DNA from: an uncultured Gammaproteobacteria bacterium
Lineage (GTDB): Bacteria > Pseudomonadota > Gammaproteobacteria > Arenicellales > Poriferihabitantaceae
Reading direction: 5' to 3'
Length of the DNA stretch: 64,000 bases
NCBI GenBank assembly: GCA_937992195.1
Contig: CALKKV010000018.1
Coordinates: forward strand, 1-64,000
The number at the start of each line of letters is the position of its first letter. Within the stretch, counting starts at the first letter, position 1. This document shows positions 62,540 through 64,000 of this stretch, piece by piece. Position numbers and translations under genes: made by a program. A model generated the notes under the pieces. The model saw nothing but the letters and a program-made list of their open reading frames with translations. It searched no databases and was not told where the DNA came from.

Positions 62540-63304
62540 ATGATAAAAAAACAAATCTTCGCTACCCTAACCGTATTGCTTGGGTGGTGTATGGTTGAGA
62601 AAGCAACGGCCAACGGTTGGGAGCATACCGCTATTCCTGTCACTGCGTTAATCAGCGCTCTAGGCAACGAAGATGCCGAGATAAGACAGCGTGCAGCGCA
62701 TTCTCTCGGACACCATCCAACCGAAGATGTGGCCAGAATATTGATTGAGAGTATTGCGCGGGGTGAGAGCAGTGTTCAGGTAAGACAGGCCTTGTTCAGT
62801 GCTTTGGGTCGAATCGGTGATTCCCTTGCTGTTCCGGTAATAGCGCGCTGTCTTGAAACGGAAGAAGAAGTTTCTGTCAGAACATTGTGCGCGGTTGCAT
62901 TGGAAAATATACGCACACCGGAGGCTGAGAAGGCAGCGCTGCGTGCGATTAAGGATTCAGAGAGCCCGGTCAAGCTTGCCGCGATATCAAGCCTTGGTCG
63001 CCAACAATCATTGCTGGCAGCACAAACGTTGGCGGCTTATTTACAGAGTGATGAAGAACGCACTGTGTTGGTAACCATCCGCGCTCTTGGAAACACGCGC
63101 CAGGAACAAGCATTGGTTGCACTAGAGCCATTGATTAGTTCGGAAGTTGAGACCAGTAAACTGGTTGAGGTACTGAAAGCAGTTGCTGTGATTGGAAGCG
63201 GCAGTGTATCAAAGCAGGTGAAGGCGGTATTGGGCCAATCGAATGATCCCAGGGTTAAGCGACATGCGCTGATAGCACTGGGTTCGATTGATAAAACTCG
63301 GTAA
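62540..63304 (+). CDS. HEAT-repeat exported protein, first part of a broken frame
   Basis: A 254-residue protein with a signal peptide (cleavage near residue 24, KATA-N) and several HEAT repeats with the DEIRQRAAHSLG and VQVRQALFSALG pattern. Reading ends at TAA 63302-63304, but the same HEAT text continues in the -1 frame from about 63301 without a break in sense, to the window end. The likely original gene is a single longer HEAT protein, cut by loss of one base within or next to the CGG-TAA junction (a GGG to GG change). HEAT repeats bind proteins. A six-base stem-loop (63309-63314 with 63321-63326) follows the stop. Confidence 0.75.
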   Translation: MIKKQIFATLTVLLGWCMVEKATANGWEHTAIPVTALISALGNEDAEIRQRAAHSLGHHPTEDVARILIESIARGESSVQVRQALFSALGRIGDSLAVPVIARCLETEEEVSVRTLCAVALENIRTPEAEKAALRAIKDSESPVKLAAISSLGRQQSLLAAQTLAAYLQSDEERTVLVTIRALGNTRQEQALVALEPLISSEVETSKLVEVLKAVAVIGSGSVSKQVKAVLGQSNDPRVKRHALIALGSIDKTR

Positions 63305-63345
63305 AGGAAGGCTTGGCTAAAAGCCTGGAAAGTGAAGATCACTTG

Positions 63346-64000
63346 ATGTTGTTGCAGGCGCTGGAGATCGCGCGAGAGCAAAACGATTCTTCAATCGTTA
63401 AGGCGATCATAGAGGCAGCTGAACCACTCTTTTCCAGCTTCTATGGGCAATCTGCACAAAGTCTTCAGGATGATCCACAAAATGCAATTATTCAATTGTC
63501 GGTAATTAATGAATATCTTCGTACGATTATCGCGCTAGATCCGCATCATGCAGATGCGCTGTTCAATCTTGCGGCAACCCCGGTAAAAGTTGAGGTGAAC
63601 TCTCCGATATTATTGACCGTGGCGGAAGGTCTTTACAAAGCGCGCTGGCAGGGGATTTATGGTATTGGTTACACGCATGTGGGAAAAGCTGATTCGGCAA
63701 TAAAACTGGGATACAGCGACAAAGACAGTCGATTGCGTGCGGTCGCCACGCGCTCTATGGGGGTGAATGATCCAAAGCGATTCCGCGATCTGGCATTGAG
63801 CGCCTTGCGTGATACTGTTGCGGAAGTAAGATGGCAGGCGGCTATCGTGTTGGGGCGAGACACAGAACTGACTAATCTGGAACCTTTGATCAATGCGACG
63901 AAGGATGTCGACACTCGTGTTCGGGTTGAAGCAGTTTTGTCTCTTGGCTATCTTGCGGCAAAGCAAACTGACCGTGATCGCGTTGAAATGATCCTTCAGG
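63346..64000 (+). CDS. HEAT-repeat protein, second frame, partial at window end
   Basis: The continuation of the HEAT protein in the -1 frame, open to the last base of the window. Residues such as KDSRLRAVATRSMGVNDPKRFR, VRWQAAIVLGRDTEL and TRVRVEAVLSLGYLAAK show further HEAT-type helices, and a segment near DDPQNAIIQLSVINEYLRTIIALDPHHADALFNLA is TPR-like. The first ATG in this frame is 63346; earlier codons from 63295 are open and the frame fuses in sense with the previous gene. It may be one gene with a frameshift, or a second gene that follows the first. Confidence 0.6.
   Translation, partial: MLLQALEIAREQNDSSIVKAIIEAAEPLFSSFYGQSAQSLQDDPQNAIIQLSVINEYLRTIIALDPHHADALFNLAATPVKVEVNSPILLTVAEGLYKARWQGIYGIGYTHVGKADSAIKLGYSDKDSRLRAVATRSMGVNDPKRFRDLALSALRDTVAEVRWQAAIVLGRDTELTNLEPLINATKDVDTRVRVEAVLSLGYLAAKQTDRDRVEMILQ

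Noticed and set aside
63293..63330. Programmed -1 ribosomal frameshifting in the HEAT gene.
   Set aside because: No X-XXY-YYZ heptamer in the right phase is present before the stop; a single-base deletion or sequencing error is simpler.

Overview
The window reads as chromosomal DNA of a gammaproteobacterium, probably a marine or otherwise aquatic heterotroph. Signs for this are the ispB / rplU-rpmA-obg-proB neighbourhood, the radC / coaBC-dut neighbourhood, a single-chain PurL of about 1300 residues, ETF-ubiquinone oxidoreductase, and a SoxBDAG sarcosine oxidase operon. I cannot name a genus from sequence alone. No rRNA, CRISPR array, phage, insertion sequence, transposase or integrase was seen.

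Region 1 (about 369-17781) is a surface-polysaccharide locus, visibly AT-richer than the rest. It holds an initiating sugar-phosphate transferase, a short Wza-like export protein, an outer-membrane beta-barrel, a Wzx-type flippase, four to five glycosyltransferases, methyltransferases, and a CDP-sugar branch: glucose-1-phosphate cytidylyltransferase, CDP-glucose 4,6-dehydratase, a TylC3-type sugar C-methyltransferase and an NAD-dependent epimerase/reductase. An aldo/keto reductase and a GMC flavoprotein lie in the middle. No polymerase (Wzy) or chain-length tyrosine kinase (Wzc) is visible, so the locus probably continues to the left. An elongator tRNA-Met (18085-18161, minus strand) marks its right edge, with its 3' end facing the locus.

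Region 2 (18251-23169) is an unusual envelope module. It has an ExeA-like membrane-anchored AAA ATPase and, divergently, an 840-residue inner-membrane-anchored protein with five repeat units of about 120 residues (BON-like) and a C-terminal OmpA peptidoglycan-binding domain. This is followed by a membrane-anchored helix-hairpin-helix protein. The same helix-hairpin-helix domain is fused to the C-terminus of ribosomal protein L21 at 45709-46341. This pair of observations is the best candidate here for something poorly described.

Region 3 (23166-28638) is the soxBDAG operon plus a small membrane protein. It feeds one-carbon units from sarcosine into tetrahydrofolate; a short MetF-like reductase at 41262 may belong to the same C1 economy.

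Region 4 (28889-64000) is mostly housekeeping: ArfB, CobO, RadC, CoaBC, Dut, Csp, PP2C phosphatase, MetY, an acyl-CoA ligase, a TSUP transporter, a proline-racemase-like protein with both catalytic cysteines replaced, cysteine synthase, IspB, L21/L27/Obg/ProB, GloB, DapA, PurL, ETF-QO, ArgD and YnfA. The window ends in a HEAT-repeat lipoprotein-less exported protein whose reading frame is broken by what looks like a single-base deletion near 63300.
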